NCBI RefSeq assembly: GCF_036964665.1
Contig: NZ_JBAMDA010000001.1
Coordinates: 2,456,001-2,520,000, forward strand
DNA length: 64,000 nt
From: Nitrobacter sp. NHB1
GTDB taxonomy: Bacteria; Pseudomonadota; Alphaproteobacteria; Rhizobiales; Xanthobacteraceae
Direction: 5' to 3'
The notes beneath the pieces are model-generated. The model did no database searches. It worked only from the letters and a program-made list of their open reading frames with translations, and was not told the DNA's origin. This document shows, in pieces, positions 9,190 to 19,452 of the stretch. Numbering within the stretch: the first letter of the stretch is position 1; every line of letters starts with the position of its first letter. The translations under genes and the position numbers were made by a program.

Positions 9190-11241
9190 ATGAATCACGC
9201 CGCTACAGGTTCGGGCCGTCCCGTGAATCGCTTGGCTGCGGAAACGAGCCCCTATCTGCTGCAGCACCAGCATAATCCGGTCGACTGGTGGCCGTGGGGA
9301 CCCGAGGCGCTCGCCGAGGCGCAGCGGACCAACCGTCCGATCGTGCTGTCGATCGGCTACGCTGCCTGTCACTGGTGCCATGTCATGGCGCATGAGAGTT
9401 TCGAGGACGACGAGGTCGCCGCGGTGATGAACGAACTGTTCGTCTGTATCAAGGTCGACCGCGAGGAGCGGCCGGATATCGATCAGATCTACATGAACGC
9501 ACTGCATCTTCTCGGCGAGCAGGGCGGCTGGCCGATGACGATGTTCCTGTCACCCGATGGATCGCCGTTCTGGGGCGGTACATATTTTCCGAAACTACCT
9601 GACTTCGGCCGCCCGGCATTTACCGATGTGCTGCAATCAGTGGCGCGGGTTTTTCACGACAAACCCGAGAGAGTCACGCTGAACCGCGATGCGGTGATCG
9701 CGCGGCTCTCCGAACGCACCAAGGCGGAAAGCCCGGCGAATCTCGGCATCGCCGAACTCAACAATGCGGCCGCCTCTATTGCGCGTTCAACCGATCCGGT
9801 GAACGGCGGCCTGCACGGCGCGCCGAAGTTTCCGCAATGCTCCGTGCTGGAATTTCTCTGGCGCGCCGGAGCGCGCACCGGCGACGAACGTTTGTTCGCA
9901 GCCACCACGCTGACCCTGACGCGGATGAGTCAGGGCGGCATCTACGATCACCTCGGCGGCGGCTACGCGCGCTATTCGGTCGACGACAGATGGCTGGTGC
10001 CGCATTTCGAGAAGATGCTTTACGACAACGCGCAGATTCTCGATTTGCTTGCGCTCGACTACGCACGCAGCAAAAACCCGCTGTACCGCGAACGCGCGAT
10101 CGAGACCGTCGATTGGCTGCGCCGGGAAATGCTGACGGGCGAGGGCGGCTTTGCCTCCTCACTCGACGCCGACTCCGAAGGCAAGGAGGGCAAGTTCTAT
10201 GTCTGGTCGCTGAGCGAACTCGAAGAGGTGCTCGGCGCTGCCGACGCCGCCGATTTTGCCGCGCGATACGACATCACCGAAAACGGCAATTTTGAAGGCC
10301 GCAACATTCTCAATCGGTTGAAGAGCGCCGGCCTCGGCAGCGACGACGGCGCCCACATGCGGACGCTGCGCGCGAAACTTCTGGCGCGCCGCGCAGGTCG
10401 CGTCCGTCCGGGACTCGACGACAAGGTTCTCGCAGACTGGAACGGCTTGATGATCGCGGCACTCGTTCACGGAGCCTGCGCCTTCGATTTGCCGGACTGG
10501 CTGGAAACCGCCCGCACGGCCTTCGCGTTCATTCGGAAGACAATGACGCGCGGCGACCGGCTCGGCCATTCCTGGCGCGAGGGCAGGCTGCTGGTGCCGG
10601 CGCTGGCTTGCGACTATGCCGCGATGGTCCGCGCCGCGCTCGCGTTGTATGAGGCGATCGGCGACAACGCGTATCTCGAGCAGGCGCTGCGCTGGCAGGC
10701 TGCCCTCGACACACATTATGCCGACGTCGAGCATGGCGGCTATTATCTCACGGCCGACGACGCGGAGGGGCTGATCGTGCGGCCGCACTCGACGATCGAC
10801 GATGCCATTCCGAACTATAACGGACTGATTGCGCAAAACCTGGTGCGCCTCGCGACACTGACCGGCGATCCGAAGTGGCGCGACCGGATCGACGCCCTGT
10901 TCGGCGCCCTTTTGTCCCGCGCGGCCGAGAACGGCTTTGGCCATCTGGCGCTGCTGAGTGCGCTCGATCTCCGTCTGACCGGCGCGGAAATCGTCGTGGT
11001 CGGCGAGGGTGCACAAGCCGACGCGCTGCTCAACGCCGCACGCGCACTGCCGCACGCCACGAGCATCGTGTTGCACGTGCCGAACGCCGATACGCTGCCG
11101 GCCGAACATCCCGCGCGCGCCAAGGCCGATTCCGTGCAAGGCGCGGCGGCATTCGTGTGCCGCAATCAAAGTTGCTCACTGCCCGTCGCTGAACCAGCAA
11201 ACCTGATTGCATTGGTAGCGAATCAAATCACAGGTTCTTAG
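9190..11241 (+). CDS. DUF255 thioredoxin-fold / six-hairpin protein (YyaL, SPATA20-like)
   Basis: 683 residues from the ATG at 9190, which is preceded by GAAGGA; the frame is open further upstream into mnmE, but that part is not expected to be coding. The N-terminus is the DUF255 thioredoxin-like domain ([20 protein letters not shown], then [16 protein letters not shown] with a CxxC-type CHWC pair). It is followed by a long all-helical (alpha/alpha)6 region of the type found in N-acylglucosamine 2-epimerases. The molecular function of this widespread family is not established; a redox or carbohydrate role is only inferred from folds. Monocistronic by layout. Confidence 0.9.
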   Translation: MNHAATGSGRPVNRLAAETSPYLLQHQHNPVDWWPWGPEALAEAQRTNRPIVLSIGYAACHWCHVMAHESFEDDEVAAVMNELFVCIKVDREERPDIDQIYMNALHLLGEQGGWPMTMFLSPDGSPFWGGTYFPKLPDFGRPAFTDVLQSVARVFHDKPERVTLNRDAVIARLSERTKAESPANLGIAELNNAAASIARSTDPVNGGLHGAPKFPQCSVLEFLWRAGARTGDERLFAATTLTLTRMSQGGIYDHLGGGYARYSVDDRWLVPHFEKMLYDNAQILDLLALDYARSKNPLYRERAIETVDWLRREMLTGEGGFASSLDADSEGKEGKFYVWSLSELEEVLGAADAADFAARYDITENGNFEGRNILNRLKSAGLGSDDGAHMRTLRAKLLARRAGRVRPGLDDKVLADWNGLMIAALVHGACAFDLPDWLETARTAFAFIRKTMTRGDRLGHSWREGRLLVPALACDYAAMVRAALALYEAIGDNAYLEQALRWQAALDTHYADVEHGGYYLTADDAEGLIVRPHSTIDDAIPNYNGLIAQNLVRLATLTGDPKWRDRIDALFGALLSRAAENGFGHLALLSALDLRLTGAEIVVVGEGAQADALLNAARALPHATSIVLHVPNADTLPAEHPARAKADSVQGAAAFVCRNQSCSLPVAEPANLIALVANQITGS

Positions 11242-11328
11242 TTTAGGGAGTCTTAAGCAACAGCGGGCCCGGTATAGGTCCTCATGACTGGTAAGCCGCC
11301 CTTAATGCGATCCGGTTAGCGTTTGCCC

Positions 11329-12300
11329 ATGTCATCGGACTCCTTGGACCTTACGGCATTCAGACCAGCAAACCGGATTATCTGGTTGATCATCCTGGCC
11401 ATGATCGGCGCGCTCGCCGTAAGCTATTGGGCCGCCGGCTTGTCACTTGATCTCCAAAGCGGTTGGAAGATCCTGATCGTCATCCCGGTGTGTCTCTCGG
11501 TGGCGTGGTACTACCGCTACCGCCGGGTTGACCCTTGGATAGCAACGGGCGCGGAATCGGCTGCTCAATTTACCCTGATCCTGTTGCTTGGCACACTCTT
11601 AAGTTATGCCGCCGCCGCTCCAGCGTTTCCATATCGCGACGCCGAACTTTATGCCGCGGACAGGATACTTCATTTCGACTGGCGATCTTACCTCGCGTTC
11701 TTTAACGCGCATCCTGCGTTGGGCTATATTGGCAACATCGTCTACTTCTCGATGAAGCTACAGATTCCAATTGTCCTGATTGTTTTGCTGGCGACATCGA
11801 GAATTGCGAAACTGCAGCAGTTCATCATCGCGACCGCGGCATCGCTCATCATCACGCTTGCCATCTTCACCTTCGTGCCGGCGGTGGCCTACTATGCCTA
11901 TCTCGGAATTCAGCCGTCGGATTTCGCTAATCTTCACCCTTCGACTCCTTATGCTCACATTCGGCATCTTGAGGGAATCCGCAATGGACTCGTGCATGTT
12001 GTCCGCTTCAATGACCTCGAAGGCCTGATCACCTTCCCAAGCTTTCACACCGTCTCGGCGCTGCTCTACATCTGGGCTCAGTGGCCGATTCGGTGCCTGC
12101 GTTGGCCCGCCGTCGCTCTCAATCTCCTGATGGTCGCATCGACGCCCATCGACGGCGCACACTATGCCATCGACATCATCGGCGGAATCGGTGTCGCCAT
12201 CATTGCGATTGGCCTAACCAATCGCATGACACGTGGAATTGAAGAAAAGTCAGATGTGCTATCGAAACACGATAGCTTGCCTTCCTCCAGGCCGGCATAA
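11329..12300 (+). CDS. PAP2-superfamily membrane phosphatase
   Basis: Integral membrane protein of 323 residues with about six hydrophobic segments. The PAP2/Ipt1-like active site is visible in the second half: the GLITFPSFHTVSALLY box (serine-phosphate and histidine region) and PIDGAHYAIDIIGG with the catalytic histidine and aspartate. These enzymes dephosphorylate or transfer phosphate groups of lipids such as phosphatidic acid, undecaprenyl pyrophosphate or inositol lipids; the substrate is unknown here. The ATG at 11329 is preferred over an upstream TTG at 11323, and no clear ribosome site is seen. Its stop overlaps the T-run side of the rho terminator on the other strand. Confidence 0.85.
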   Translation: MSSDSLDLTAFRPANRIIWLIILAMIGALAVSYWAAGLSLDLQSGWKILIVIPVCLSVAWYYRYRRVDPWIATGAESAAQFTLILLLGTLLSYAAAAPAFPYRDAELYAADRILHFDWRSYLAFFNAHPALGYIGNIVYFSMKLQIPIVLIVLLATSRIAKLQQFIIATAASLIITLAIFTFVPAVAYYAYLGIQPSDFANLHPSTPYAHIRHLEGIRNGLVHVVRFNDLEGLITFPSFHTVSALLYIWAQWPIRCLRWPAVALNLLMVASTPIDGAHYAIDIIGGIGVAIIAIGLTNRMTRGIEEKSDVLSKHDSLPSSRPA

Positions 12301-12327
12301 AAAAACGCCCGGCACACAGGCCGGGCG
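12299..12327 (-). terminator. Intrinsic terminator after rho
   Basis: On the minus strand an 8-bp GC stem (CGCCCGGC pairing with GCCGGGCG, 12306-12313 and 12320-12327) with a 6-base loop is followed by seven T residues. It lies 36 bp beyond the rho stop. On the plus strand the same hairpin follows the convergent PAP2 gene but without a T-run. Confidence 0.85.
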
Positions 12328-12362
12328 TCGATGATTGAAGTCGGAGTAAAGCCGCTTGCGCT

Positions 12363-13628
12363 TTAGGTATTCATCGACTCGAAGAATTCCGCGTTATTCT
12401 TGGTGTTGCGCAATTTGTCGAGCAGGAAGTCGATCGCATCCATGGTGCCCATCGGGTTGAGGATACGCCGCAACACGTACATTTTCTTGAGCAGTTGCGG
12501 ATCGGTGATGAGTTCTTCCTTGCGCGTGCCCGAGCGCGAGATATCGATCGCCGGGAAGGTACGCTTGTCGGAGACTTTGCGGTCGAGGATAAGCTCGGAA
12601 TTGCCGGTGCCCTTGAACTCCTCGAAGATCACTTCGTCCATGCGGCTGCCGGTATCGACCAGCGCGGTGGCGATGATGGTCAGCGAGCCGCCTTCCTCGA
12701 TGTTGCGCGCCGCGCCGAAGAATCGCTTCGGCCGCTGCAAGGCGTTGGCATCGACGCCGCCGGTCAGCACCTTGCCGGAGGACGGCACCACGGTATTGTA
12801 GGCGCGGCCCAGACGCGTAATCGAATCCAGCAGAATGACGACGTCGCGACCGTGCTCGACCAGGCGCTTGGCCTTCTCAATGACCATCTCGGCGACCTGG
12901 ACATGGCGCACGGCCGGCTCGTCGAAAGTTGAGGACACGACTTCGCCCTTCACCGAGCGCTGCATGTCGGTGACTTCCTCCGGGCGTTCGTCGATCAGAA
13001 GCACGATCAGATAGCACTCGGGATGATTGGCGGTGATGGAGTGCGCGATATTCTGCATCAGCACGGTCTTGCCGGTGCGCGGCGGCGCCACGATCAGCGC
13101 ACGCTGACCCTTGCCGATCGGAGCAACGATATCGATGACCCGCGCCGACAGATCCTTGCGTGTCGAGTCTTCCAGTTCGAGCCGGAACCGCTGATCGGGG
13201 AACAGCGGCGTCAGGTTGTCGAAATTGACCTTGTGCTTTGACTTCTCGGGGTCCTCGAAATTGAGTGTGTTGACCTTCAACAACGCGAAGTAACGCTCGC
13301 CCTCCTTGGGGCTGCGAATGTGACCTTCAATGGTGTCTCCGGTTCGCAGGCCGAAGCGGCGAATCTGCGATGGCGAGACGTAGATATCGTCGGGGCCCGG
13401 CAGATAGTTGGCGTCCGGCGAGCGCAGGAATCCGAATCCGTCGGAGAGAACCTCGACGACGCCTTCGCCGATGATATCGATTTCCTGAATGGCCAGCTGT
13501 TTGAGAATGGCGAACATCAGCTCCTGCTTGCGCATGGTGCTGGCATTTTCGACCCCAAGCTCTTCCGCAAACGAGACGAGTTCAGCTGGCGTCTTGGCCT
13601 TGAGGTCTTGAAGTTTCATTTCCCGCAT
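12363..13628 (-). CDS. rho: Transcription termination factor Rho
   Basis: Hexameric RNA helicase that ends transcription, 421 residues. The N-terminal helix-rich domain begins [20 protein letters not shown]. The cold-shock-like RNA-binding domain follows ([20 protein letters not shown]), then the RecA-type motor with APPRTGKT (Walker A, residues 181-188), [14 protein letters not shown] (Walker B) and the Q-loop/R-loop region [25 protein letters not shown]. It has no insert domain. The ATG at 13628 gives the family N-terminus. hemJ lies upstream on the same strand, the hemJ-rho pair known beside alphaproteobacterial origins. Confidence 0.98.
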   Translation of the reverse strand: MREMKLQDLKAKTPAELVSFAEELGVENASTMRKQELMFAILKQLAIQEIDIIGEGVVEVLSDGFGFLRSPDANYLPGPDDIYVSPSQIRRFGLRTGDTIEGHIRSPKEGERYFALLKVNTLNFEDPEKSKHKVNFDNLTPLFPDQRFRLELEDSTRKDLSARVIDIVAPIGKGQRALIVAPPRTGKTVLMQNIAHSITANHPECYLIVLLIDERPEEVTDMQRSVKGEVVSSTFDEPAVRHVQVAEMVIEKAKRLVEHGRDVVILLDSITRLGRAYNTVVPSSGKVLTGGVDANALQRPKRFFGAARNIEEGGSLTIIATALVDTGSRMDEVIFEEFKGTGNSELILDRKVSDKRTFPAIDISRSGTRKEELITDPQLLKKMYVLRRILNPMGTMDAIDFLLDKLRNTKNNAEFFESMNT

Positions 13629-13964
13629 TTGGGATGGTCCTGTGGAATGCTTGAGGGGGATTGCCAGGTGGTTTCATGACGACGCGGACGGCTGAAGGGG
13701 AAGTCCGCAGGTCCTGACCGTAAAAAAACCTCGAGCGAGGAAGGCGCCGAAAGGCTTCAAACCTGACGTGGCGGCCGGCTCAATAAGGAAACCGGAATGC
13801 GACCACATCCGCCTGCTTGGGGTGGGATGTCTGTAATATAGAAAATCGGCTGCCTTCGCGCAAGGAGGAGCGAACCTGTCTCCTTGTCGACCGCCGCCGT
13901 CCTCAAATGGCTCGCCGATGGCCGGAACAGATACCTGTCATCAAGGCACCCGGCCTGCGCGACC
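13629..13964. other. Gene-free 336-bp rho leader / hemJ-rho gap
   Basis: No convincing open reading frame. Within the first 110 bp upstream of rho, a GCGGAC...GTCCGC pairing is possible (about 13684-13708). On the minus strand a small CCTC/GAGG hairpin is followed by seven T residues (13722-13740), which would look like a weak attenuator in the rho leader. Rho is known to regulate its own leader in other bacteria, but whether this is so here is inference. Confidence 0.4.
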
Positions 13965-14384
13965 TTAAGGCTTGACGATGACCAGAATAACAATACCGAC
14001 CATTAAGGCAGTCACTACCTCATTGATAATACGATAGAATCTCTGACTCATCACATTGCGGTCCGCCGCGAAATCCCGCACGCGGCGGGCGAAGTAGCCG
14101 TGAATGGCGGACATCACGATCACGAGCGCCAGCTTCCCTTGAAACCAGCCCACCGAATACCAATGGTGCGCCCACATCATATAAAGCCCGAGCCCCCAGG
14201 CTACCATCATCGCGGGATTGATGATCGCCTTGAAGAGCCGCCGTTCCATCACCTTGAACGTCTCGGATTGCTTCGAGCCGATCTCTGCATCGCAGTGATA
14301 AACGAACAGCCTTGGCAGATAGAGCATCCCCGCCATCCAGGAAATGACGGCAATCACATGAAACGCCTTGATCCACTCGTACAT
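13965..14384 (-). CDS. hemJ: Protoporphyrinogen oxidase HemJ
   Basis: 139-residue membrane protein of the HemJ (UPF0093) family, which oxidises protoporphyrinogen IX to protoporphyrin IX in bacteria lacking HemG/HemY. Four hydrophobic helices are visible. The conserved histidine is in KAFHVIAVISWMAGMLYLPRLFVYH (first helix and loop), and the conserved lysine is in the WFQGKLALV segment. It sits upstream of rho, as in other alphaproteobacteria. However, hemE and hemH, which usually accompany it at this locus, are not present in the window. Confidence 0.93.
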   Translation of the reverse strand: MYEWIKAFHVIAVISWMAGMLYLPRLFVYHCDAEIGSKQSETFKVMERRLFKAIINPAMMVAWGLGLYMMWAHHWYSVGWFQGKLALVIVMSAIHGYFARRVRDFAADRNVMSQRFYRIINEVVTALMVGIVILVIVKP

Positions 14385-14846
14385 CGGCCATCTCGCTCAG
14401 GGTGTCCCAACCATTATCCGATCCGCTGGAACGTCCGACCCGCGTCAGCGTTGCAACAGTGATGGATAGAGACCCGATCATGGCGATATCCGCAAGCGAC
14501 TCTTTTCTAAAAGTAAATTTTTAGATTCTAGGGTTAGAGTCTAAGTGACGGTGAATTGCGCCGGCGCAATGCTGTCCTCGCTTTTTCAAAAGCTTGCTCA
14601 CATTGCCCGAGGATCCATGGCATTCAGCGATAAATCCAAAGACCATCGCGGCCTCAAATACTTACCCCTCCTTCGCACATGATTATCAAGAGACAAGTCC
14701 ACACGACCTCATTATCATCGGTGGCGTGTGGTGGAGTTTTCCAACCGCGAGGCCTGTGAAGAAAAATCCCGGTTATCCCGAGGCTTTCGCCGGATCAGCG
14801 GTATTGCGGCTCAAACTCCACAGCGATACACAGGGTATACAGGGTC
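14385..14846. other. Candidate chromosomal replication origin (oriC)
   Basis: Gene-free 462-bp region between hemJ (minus) and ppsR (plus). It contains AT-rich stretches (for example around 14503-14540, TTTTCTAAAAGTAAATTTTT) in an otherwise GC-rich chromosome. It also has several degenerate DnaA-box-like words with two or more mismatches to TTATCCACA (TTATCAAGA near 14683, TTATCCCGA near 14772). The placement matches the hemE/RP001-type origin locus described for Caulobacter and Rickettsia, and the parS cluster is about 7-9 kb away, as in Caulobacter. No perfect DnaA box was found, so this is a positional inference. The region must also contain the promoters of the two divergent genes. Confidence 0.55.
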
Positions 14847-15689
14847 ATGGCGCCCATCACCGGCAGCAATTTTCATCTTCATCTGGTGTCCGATTCGACC
14901 GGCGAAACGCTGATCACGGTGTCGCGCGCGGTGGCCGCCCAATATGCCAATGTCACGCCTGTCGAACACGTCTACCCGCTGGTCCGTAGCCAGAAGCAAC
15001 TCGACCGCGTTCTCGCGGAAATCGAGGAAGCGCCGGGAATCGTTTTGTTCACGCTCCTGGAAAAGGATCTGGTGGCGCGCCTCGAGGCCAAGTGCCAGGA
15101 GATCAACAGTCCCAGCCTCTCGATTATCGGCCCCGTGATGCAGTTGTTTCAGGCCTATCTCGGCGCCGCCACGATCGGCCGCGTCGGCGCGCAGCACACG
15201 CTGAACGCGGACTATTTCAGGCGCATCGACGCCTTGAACTACACCATGATGCATGATGACGGACAGCACGTCGAAGGCCTGGAGGAGGCGGATGTCGTTC
15301 TGGTCGGCGTATCGCGCACGTCGAAAACGCCAACGTCGATCTACCTTGCCAACCGCGGCATCCGTACCGCTAACGTGCCGCTGGTGCCCGGCATTGCGAT
15401 TCCGCATCAACTCGAATCGTTGAGGACGCCCCTGGTCGTCAGCCTTCATGCCGCGCCCGAGCGTCTCATTCAGGTCCGGCAGAACCGGCTGTTGAGCATT
15501 GGGACGAGGGCGGGCAACGACACCTATATCGATCGTCAATCGGTTGCCGATGAGGTGACCTATGCCCGCCGCCTGAGCGCGAAGCACGACTGGGTCCAAC
15601 TGGACGTCACGCGTCGGTCGATCGAGGAGACCGCCGCGGCGATCATGAAGCTGTTTGCCGACCGGCAACGGCAGCGGCAGCCCGAGTAA
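14847..15689 (+). CDS. ppsR: Pyruvate, phosphate dikinase / PEP synthase regulatory protein
   Basis: Bifunctional kinase/pyrophosphorylase of the DUF299 family, 280 residues. It uses ADP to phosphorylate, and Pi to dephosphorylate, a threonine of pyruvate phosphate dikinase or PEP synthase. The N-terminal signature [19 protein letters not shown] and the P-loop-like [11 protein letters not shown] (residues 154-164) identify the family. The start is the ATG at 14847. It is the first gene of a ppsR-maf-coaE-dnaQ run reading away from the candidate origin; maf begins 9 bp after its stop. Confidence 0.93.
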   Translation: MAPITGSNFHLHLVSDSTGETLITVSRAVAAQYANVTPVEHVYPLVRSQKQLDRVLAEIEEAPGIVLFTLLEKDLVARLEAKCQEINSPSLSIIGPVMQLFQAYLGAATIGRVGAQHTLNADYFRRIDALNYTMMHDDGQHVEGLEEADVVLVGVSRTSKTPTSIYLANRGIRTANVPLVPGIAIPHQLESLRTPLVVSLHAAPERLIQVRQNRLLSIGTRAGNDTYIDRQSVADEVTYARRLSAKHDWVQLDVTRRSIEETAAAIMKLFADRQRQRQPE

Positions 15690-15698
15690 GCACCGGCG

Positions 15699-16307
15699 AT
15701 GGCGGTCTGGCGCGAACCAAAACCCTTGATCCTGGCATCGCAAAGCCGGGTGCGTCAGGCCTTGCTTGCCAATGCCGGCCTGTCGTTCGAGACAATTCCG
15801 GCCGCGATCGACGAGCGAGCCGTTGAGCGGAGTTGTGGCCTGACGACTGGCGCCGAGATCGCCGTTCGCCTGGCTTGCGAAAAAGCTCGTGACGTTTCGT
15901 TGCGCTCGCCCGGCCGCTACGTCCTCGGGGCGGATCAGACGCTCGAATGCAATGGTTGCCTGTTCAACAAACCGGCCGGACGCGCGGGGGCGGCGGCACA
16001 TCTGCGTGCGCTGTCCGGCCGGACTCACACCTTGCATGCCGGTGTCGCTGTCGTGCGCGACGGCAGGCTGCTCTTTGAAGACGTATCGGTTGCCCGCATG
16101 ACGATGCGGGAGCTGAGCGAGGGCACGATCGAAGCCTATCTGAACGCGGTTGGCGATGCGGCCATGGCCAGCGTCGGCGCCTATCAGCTCGAGAACCTGG
16201 GCATCCATCTGTTCAGCCGGATCGAAGGCGATCATTTCACCATTCTGGGCTTGCCGCTGCTTCCGCTGCTTGCTTTTCTGCGCGATCAGGGGCTGCTGTT
16301 ATTGTGA
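15699..16307 (+). CDS. Maf-like nucleotide pyrophosphatase
   Basis: 202 residues of the Maf/YhdE/YceF family, nucleoside triphosphate pyrophosphatases that remove dTTP, UTP or modified pyrimidine nucleotides from the pool. The opening [19 protein letters not shown] is the Maf signature, ADQTLECNG carries the conserved aspartate, and [17 protein letters not shown] is near the end. The ITYE-type residues that separate substrate subgroups are not clear enough to assign one. Closely packed between ppsR and coaE, so probably co-transcribed. Confidence 0.9.
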   Translation: MAVWREPKPLILASQSRVRQALLANAGLSFETIPAAIDERAVERSCGLTTGAEIAVRLACEKARDVSLRSPGRYVLGADQTLECNGCLFNKPAGRAGAAAHLRALSGRTHTLHAGVAVVRDGRLLFEDVSVARMTMRELSEGTIEAYLNAVGDAAMASVGAYQLENLGIHLFSRIEGDHFTILGLPLLPLLAFLRDQGLLLL

Positions 16308-16323
16308 CGTCGGAAGTTCGGAC

Positions 16324-16923
16324 ATGCTGGTGCTTGGGCTGACCGGATCGATCGGAATGGGAAAATCGACCACCGCGAAGCTTTTTTCGGAAGCCGGGGT
16401 GCCGGTTTACGATGCGGATGCGACCGTTCACGAAATCTATGAAGGAGAAGCGGCTCCGGCTATCGAGGCGGCGTTTCCCGGAACCACCCTCAACGGCAAA
16501 GTCGACCGCGAGAAATTGTCGGCAAAGGTCGTGCATGACGCCGCGGCCATGAAGCGGCTCGAACAGATCGTGCATCCGATGTTGCGCGCCTACCGTCAGG
16601 CGTTTCTCGACCGGGCCGAGCGATCGGGTGCTGAGGTGGCGGTTGTGGACGTGCCGCTGCTGTTTGAAACCGGCGGCGAAAAGTGTGTCGACGCGGTCGT
16701 CGTCGTTTCCACGACACCGGAAGTTCAACGCGAGCGCATTCTGGCCCGCGGCAACATGACGGGCGAAAAGCTGGATGCGATCCTGGCCCGGCAGTTGCCG
16801 GACGCTGAAAAGCGCAAGCGGGCGGATTTCGTAGTGGATACCTCGCACGGTCTTGATCACGTGCGCGAGCGAATCAGGGAAATCCTGGCCGGGGCTGCTA
16901 AAATGCCGCGGCGACGGCTCTGA
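16324..16923 (+). CDS. coaE: Dephospho-CoA kinase
   Basis: Last step of coenzyme A synthesis: phosphorylates the 3'-hydroxyl of dephospho-CoA with ATP. The 199-residue protein starts at the ATG at 16324, giving [16 protein letters not shown] with the P-loop GSIGMGKS (residues 8-15). It then has [14 protein letters not shown] and the lid [11 protein letters not shown]. The same frame is open upstream inside maf, but only from 16324 does it match the family. It follows maf by 16 bp and precedes dnaQ by 22 bp. Confidence 0.95.
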   Translation: MLVLGLTGSIGMGKSTTAKLFSEAGVPVYDADATVHEIYEGEAAPAIEAAFPGTTLNGKVDREKLSAKVVHDAAAMKRLEQIVHPMLRAYRQAFLDRAERSGAEVAVVDVPLLFETGGEKCVDAVVVVSTTPEVQRERILARGNMTGEKLDAILARQLPDAEKRKRADFVVDTSHGLDHVRERIREILAGAAKMPRRRL

Positions 16924-16945
16924 TTCTCAAGTTCAGCGGTAATCC

Positions 16946-17665
16946 ATGCGCGAAATCGTCCTCGATACCGAAACGACCGGACTGGACCCGCTGCGCGGCG
17001 ATCGTGTGGTTGAGATCGGGTGTGTCGAAATTTTCAATCGCATGCCGACAGGGCAGACATTTCACCGCTACATCAATCCGGAACGCGACATGCCGCAGGA
17101 GGCGTTCGCGGTGCATGGCCTGTCGAGTGAGTTCCTTGCCGAGAAACCGCTATTTACCCATGTCGTGGATGAATTCCTGGAATTTATTGGCGACGCGCCG
17201 CTGGTCATCCATAATGCATCGTTCGATATCAGCTTTATCAATGCTGAGCTTGATCGCCTCAAAATGCGGACGATCGGACGCGACCGGTTGGTGGATACGC
17301 TGCTGCTGGCGCGGCGGAAGCACCCGGGCGTGTCGAACCGGCTCGACGATCTCTGCTCGCGCTATGCCATCGACAACTCCCGCCGCACCAAACACGGCGC
17401 GTTGCTCGACGCCGAACTGCTTGCCGAGGTCTATATCGATCTGATCGGTGCGCGGCAGTCGCAATTGATCCTGGCGGAAACCGCGTCCCGTCGAACCGGC
17501 GGGACGCTGGATATGCCAAGACGGCAACGAACTGTGCCTCTTGCGCCGCGCGTTACCGATGCCGACCGCATTGCGCATCGGGACTTTGTCGCCACGCTCG
17601 GCGAGAAGGCGATCTGGAAGGAATTCGCCGGGACCGAGGCTTTGAAGCAGGCCGTTTCAGATTAG
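16946..17665 (+). CDS. dnaQ: DNA polymerase III subunit epsilon
   Basis: Proofreading 3'-5' exonuclease of the replicase, 239 residues. DEDDh motifs are seen in order: Exo I VLDTETTGLDP (residues about 5-15), Exo II VIHNASFDISFINAEL, and Exo III with the histidine in RRTKHGALLDAELLAEVYIDL. The C-terminal part contains the polymerase-contact tail. It follows coaE closely and is the last gene of the run; a repeat element lies between it and convergent secB. Confidence 0.96.
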   Translation: MREIVLDTETTGLDPLRGDRVVEIGCVEIFNRMPTGQTFHRYINPERDMPQEAFAVHGLSSEFLAEKPLFTHVVDEFLEFIGDAPLVIHNASFDISFINAELDRLKMRTIGRDRLVDTLLLARRKHPGVSNRLDDLCSRYAIDNSRRTKHGALLDAELLAEVYIDLIGARQSQLILAETASRRTGGTLDMPRRQRTVPLAPRVTDADRIAHRDFVATLGEKAIWKEFAGTEALKQAVSD

Positions 17666-17674
17666 TAGAGCGTT

Positions 17675-17792
17675 TTCGCGCGAAGCATGTCCTCGGGCTT
17701 GACCCGAGGATGGATACCGGTTCGCGTGAAGAACACGCGTCAGATCAAAATCATGGAGCCCCGCTTCTGATTCCATCAGAAGCGAAAAGGTT
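17675..17792. repeat. Dispersed palindromic repeat between dnaQ and secB
   Basis: Contains two hairpins, CCTCGGGCTTGACCCGAGG and CTTCTGATTCCATCAGAAG, around CCGGTTCGCGTGAAGAACACG. The segment resembles dispersed repeats I associate with rhizobial genomes. A partial relative (AGCATTTCCCGGTGAAGTGG) is visible just after smr at about 21546. It lies between convergent genes and may act as a bidirectional transcription barrier, but it has no T-run. Confidence 0.55.
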
Positions 17793-18272
17793 CTAGCTCG
17801 GCTTTTGTTGCACCGCAGCCTGCCGTTCCATATTTTGCCGAAACATGCTCACGAAGTCGACCGGGTCCAGCATCAGTGGCGGAAATCCGCCGTCGCGAAC
17901 CGCCGTCGCAATAATCTCGCGAGCGAACGGGAACAGAAGCCGCGGACACTCGATCATGACCAGCGGGGGCAGGTTTTCCTGCGGGACGTTAACGATGCGG
18001 AACAGGCCCGCATAGGCCAGCTCGAAGCGAAACATCAGCTTACCGTCATGTTCGGCCTTGCCCTCGACCGTGAGCGTCACTTCGAATTCGTCCTGCGCCA
18101 CATTGTTGGCGCCAACATTGATCTGAACGCTGATCGCCGGCGGCTTCTGCTGAGGGGCGAGCGAAGAGGGCGCATTGGGATTCTCGAAAGAGAGGTCCTT
18201 GGTGTACTGAGCCAGCACATTCAGCTGGGGTGAAGGGGCTCCCTCGGGAGGTGTGCCGTTGCCGTTGGTCAT
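17793..18272 (-). CDS. secB: Protein-export chaperone SecB
   Basis: SecB tetramer keeps preproteins unfolded and hands them to SecA. 159 residues from the ATG at 18272, preceded by AGGAGA; the frame is open further upstream but without a better start. Family features are [38 protein letters not shown], and [34 protein letters not shown] near the end. As is common in this group, it faces dnaQ and is divergent from a Tim44-like gene. Confidence 0.96.
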   Translation of the reverse strand: MTNGNGTPPEGAPSPQLNVLAQYTKDLSFENPNAPSSLAPQQKPPAISVQINVGANNVAQDEFEVTLTVEGKAEHDGKLMFRFELAYAGLFRIVNVPQENLPPLVMIECPRLLFPFAREIIATAVRDGGFPPLMLDPVDFVSMFRQNMERQAAVQQKPS

Positions 18273-18737
18273 GGATGTCTCTCCTGGAACGTTCAAGCGA
18301 GGCCTGTGATGATGCGCCTGCTCGAGGGGGCAAAGTGCCGCGTCGGGGCGAGTGGCTATCATAAGCCTGCCGCTGTCCACAAGGACGGCGACTGCGGCCG
18401 GGCTGCCTTCGGTCCCTCGACCGGCGCCGCGTTCTCGCGTAGCCTCGGACCTTCGGAAACCGCCGCCGTTTACGTGGCCCGATGGCTCAAACTGTTGAGG
18501 GGAGCGCGTTTTCTCCCTTGCAATCTGAATTTCCCCTTTGATCGGAAACGCGCTATTATTTATTGAAGTTGGCAGTTAAGGAGAGGACCGCTCCCTGACC
18601 CGGTTCGTTGTGCCAGGCGCCCTTGGCTAGATCGGGTTTCGTACCTACATCAATAGGGCCGTCTGACGCGAACCTGTGGCCCCGCTGGACGTTTGTTCGC
18701 CGGACGAGATCCAGACCGATCAGAAAGTGAAGACGAC
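18273..18737. other. Gene-free 465-bp secB/Tim44 divergent region
   Basis: No open frame with recognisable protein sequence on either strand. It has an AT-rich patch near 18545-18575 and must hold the promoters for secB and the Tim44-like gene. Some related Rhizobiales carry an fxsA gene near this position; I looked for it and see no FxsA-like frame. Confidence 0.4.
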
Positions 18738-19442
18738 GTGGATATTTACACCATCATTTTCCTGGCGCTGGCGGTCTTTATCTTCCTGCGTCTGCGCAGT
18801 GTCCTGGGACAGCGCACGGGAAATGAGCGTCCGCCTTACGACCGTGCTACGCGAGAGGTCCTGCATGGTACGCAGGACAACAACGTTGTCCCGATGGCAG
18901 GTCCCGTGATCGACCAGGCGTCGTCGGCGCCCACGGGCGATGCAGCGTCCACCCCCGACCGCTGGAAAAATCTGGCCGAGCCCGGTACGCCCCTCGCCCT
19001 CGGGCTCGATGCCATTGCGGCTCAGGATTCGTCCTTCGATCCGAAGCATTTCCTCAACGGCGCGCGTAGCGCCTATGAGATGATTGTTCTGGCATTCGCC
19101 AACGGCGATCGCCGGACCTTGAAGGATCTTCTGTCGTCGGATGTCTATGAAAGCTTTGATGCCGCTATCAAGGATCGGGAGAAACTTGAGCAGAAAACGG
19201 AAACGCGATTTGTCTCAATCGACAAAGTCGAACTGATCGGTGCGGAATTGCGGGATAGTGCGGAGCAGCTGACGGTTCGTTTCACTTCGCAGATGATTTC
19301 GATGACCCGCGACAAGACCGGAGCGGTCGTCGACGGAAACCCCGAGAAGATTTCCGATATCACCGATGTTTGGACCTTTGCCCGCGATATCCCTTCGCGC
19401 GATCCGAACTGGAAACTGGTTGGCACCGGAAGCACCGACTGA
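18738..19442 (+). CDS. Tim44/TimA-like membrane-anchored protein
   Basis: 234 residues from a GTG at 18738, which puts the single membrane segment (DIYTIIFLALAVFIFLRL) at the very N-terminus, as in the alphaproteobacterial Tim44 homologues. A low-complexity linker follows, then the Tim44-like domain from about residue 100 (FDPKHFLNGARSAYEMIVLAF, DLLSSDVYESFDAAIKDRE, FTSQMISMTRDKTG). In Caulobacter the homologue TimA is linked to the Tim23-like system; the exact role in most bacteria is unsettled. mltA follows with its probable TTG start 11 bp downstream, so the two are likely co-transcribed. Confidence 0.85.
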   Translation: MDIYTIIFLALAVFIFLRLRSVLGQRTGNERPPYDRATREVLHGTQDNNVVPMAGPVIDQASSAPTGDAASTPDRWKNLAEPGTPLALGLDAIAAQDSSFDPKHFLNGARSAYEMIVLAFANGDRRTLKDLLSSDVYESFDAAIKDREKLEQKTETRFVSIDKVELIGAELRDSAEQLTVRFTSQMISMTRDKTGAVVDGNPEKISDITDVWTFARDIPSRDPNWKLVGTGSTD

Positions 19443-19452
19443 CCTTTATCGA

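Noticed and set aside
17666-17792. Terminator between dnaQ and secB
   Set aside because: Hairpins are present but without T-runs on either strand; better explained as a dispersed repeat.
18306-18566. Small plus-strand open frame between secB and the Tim44-like gene
   Set aside because: No ribosome site, no recognised domain; not fxsA.
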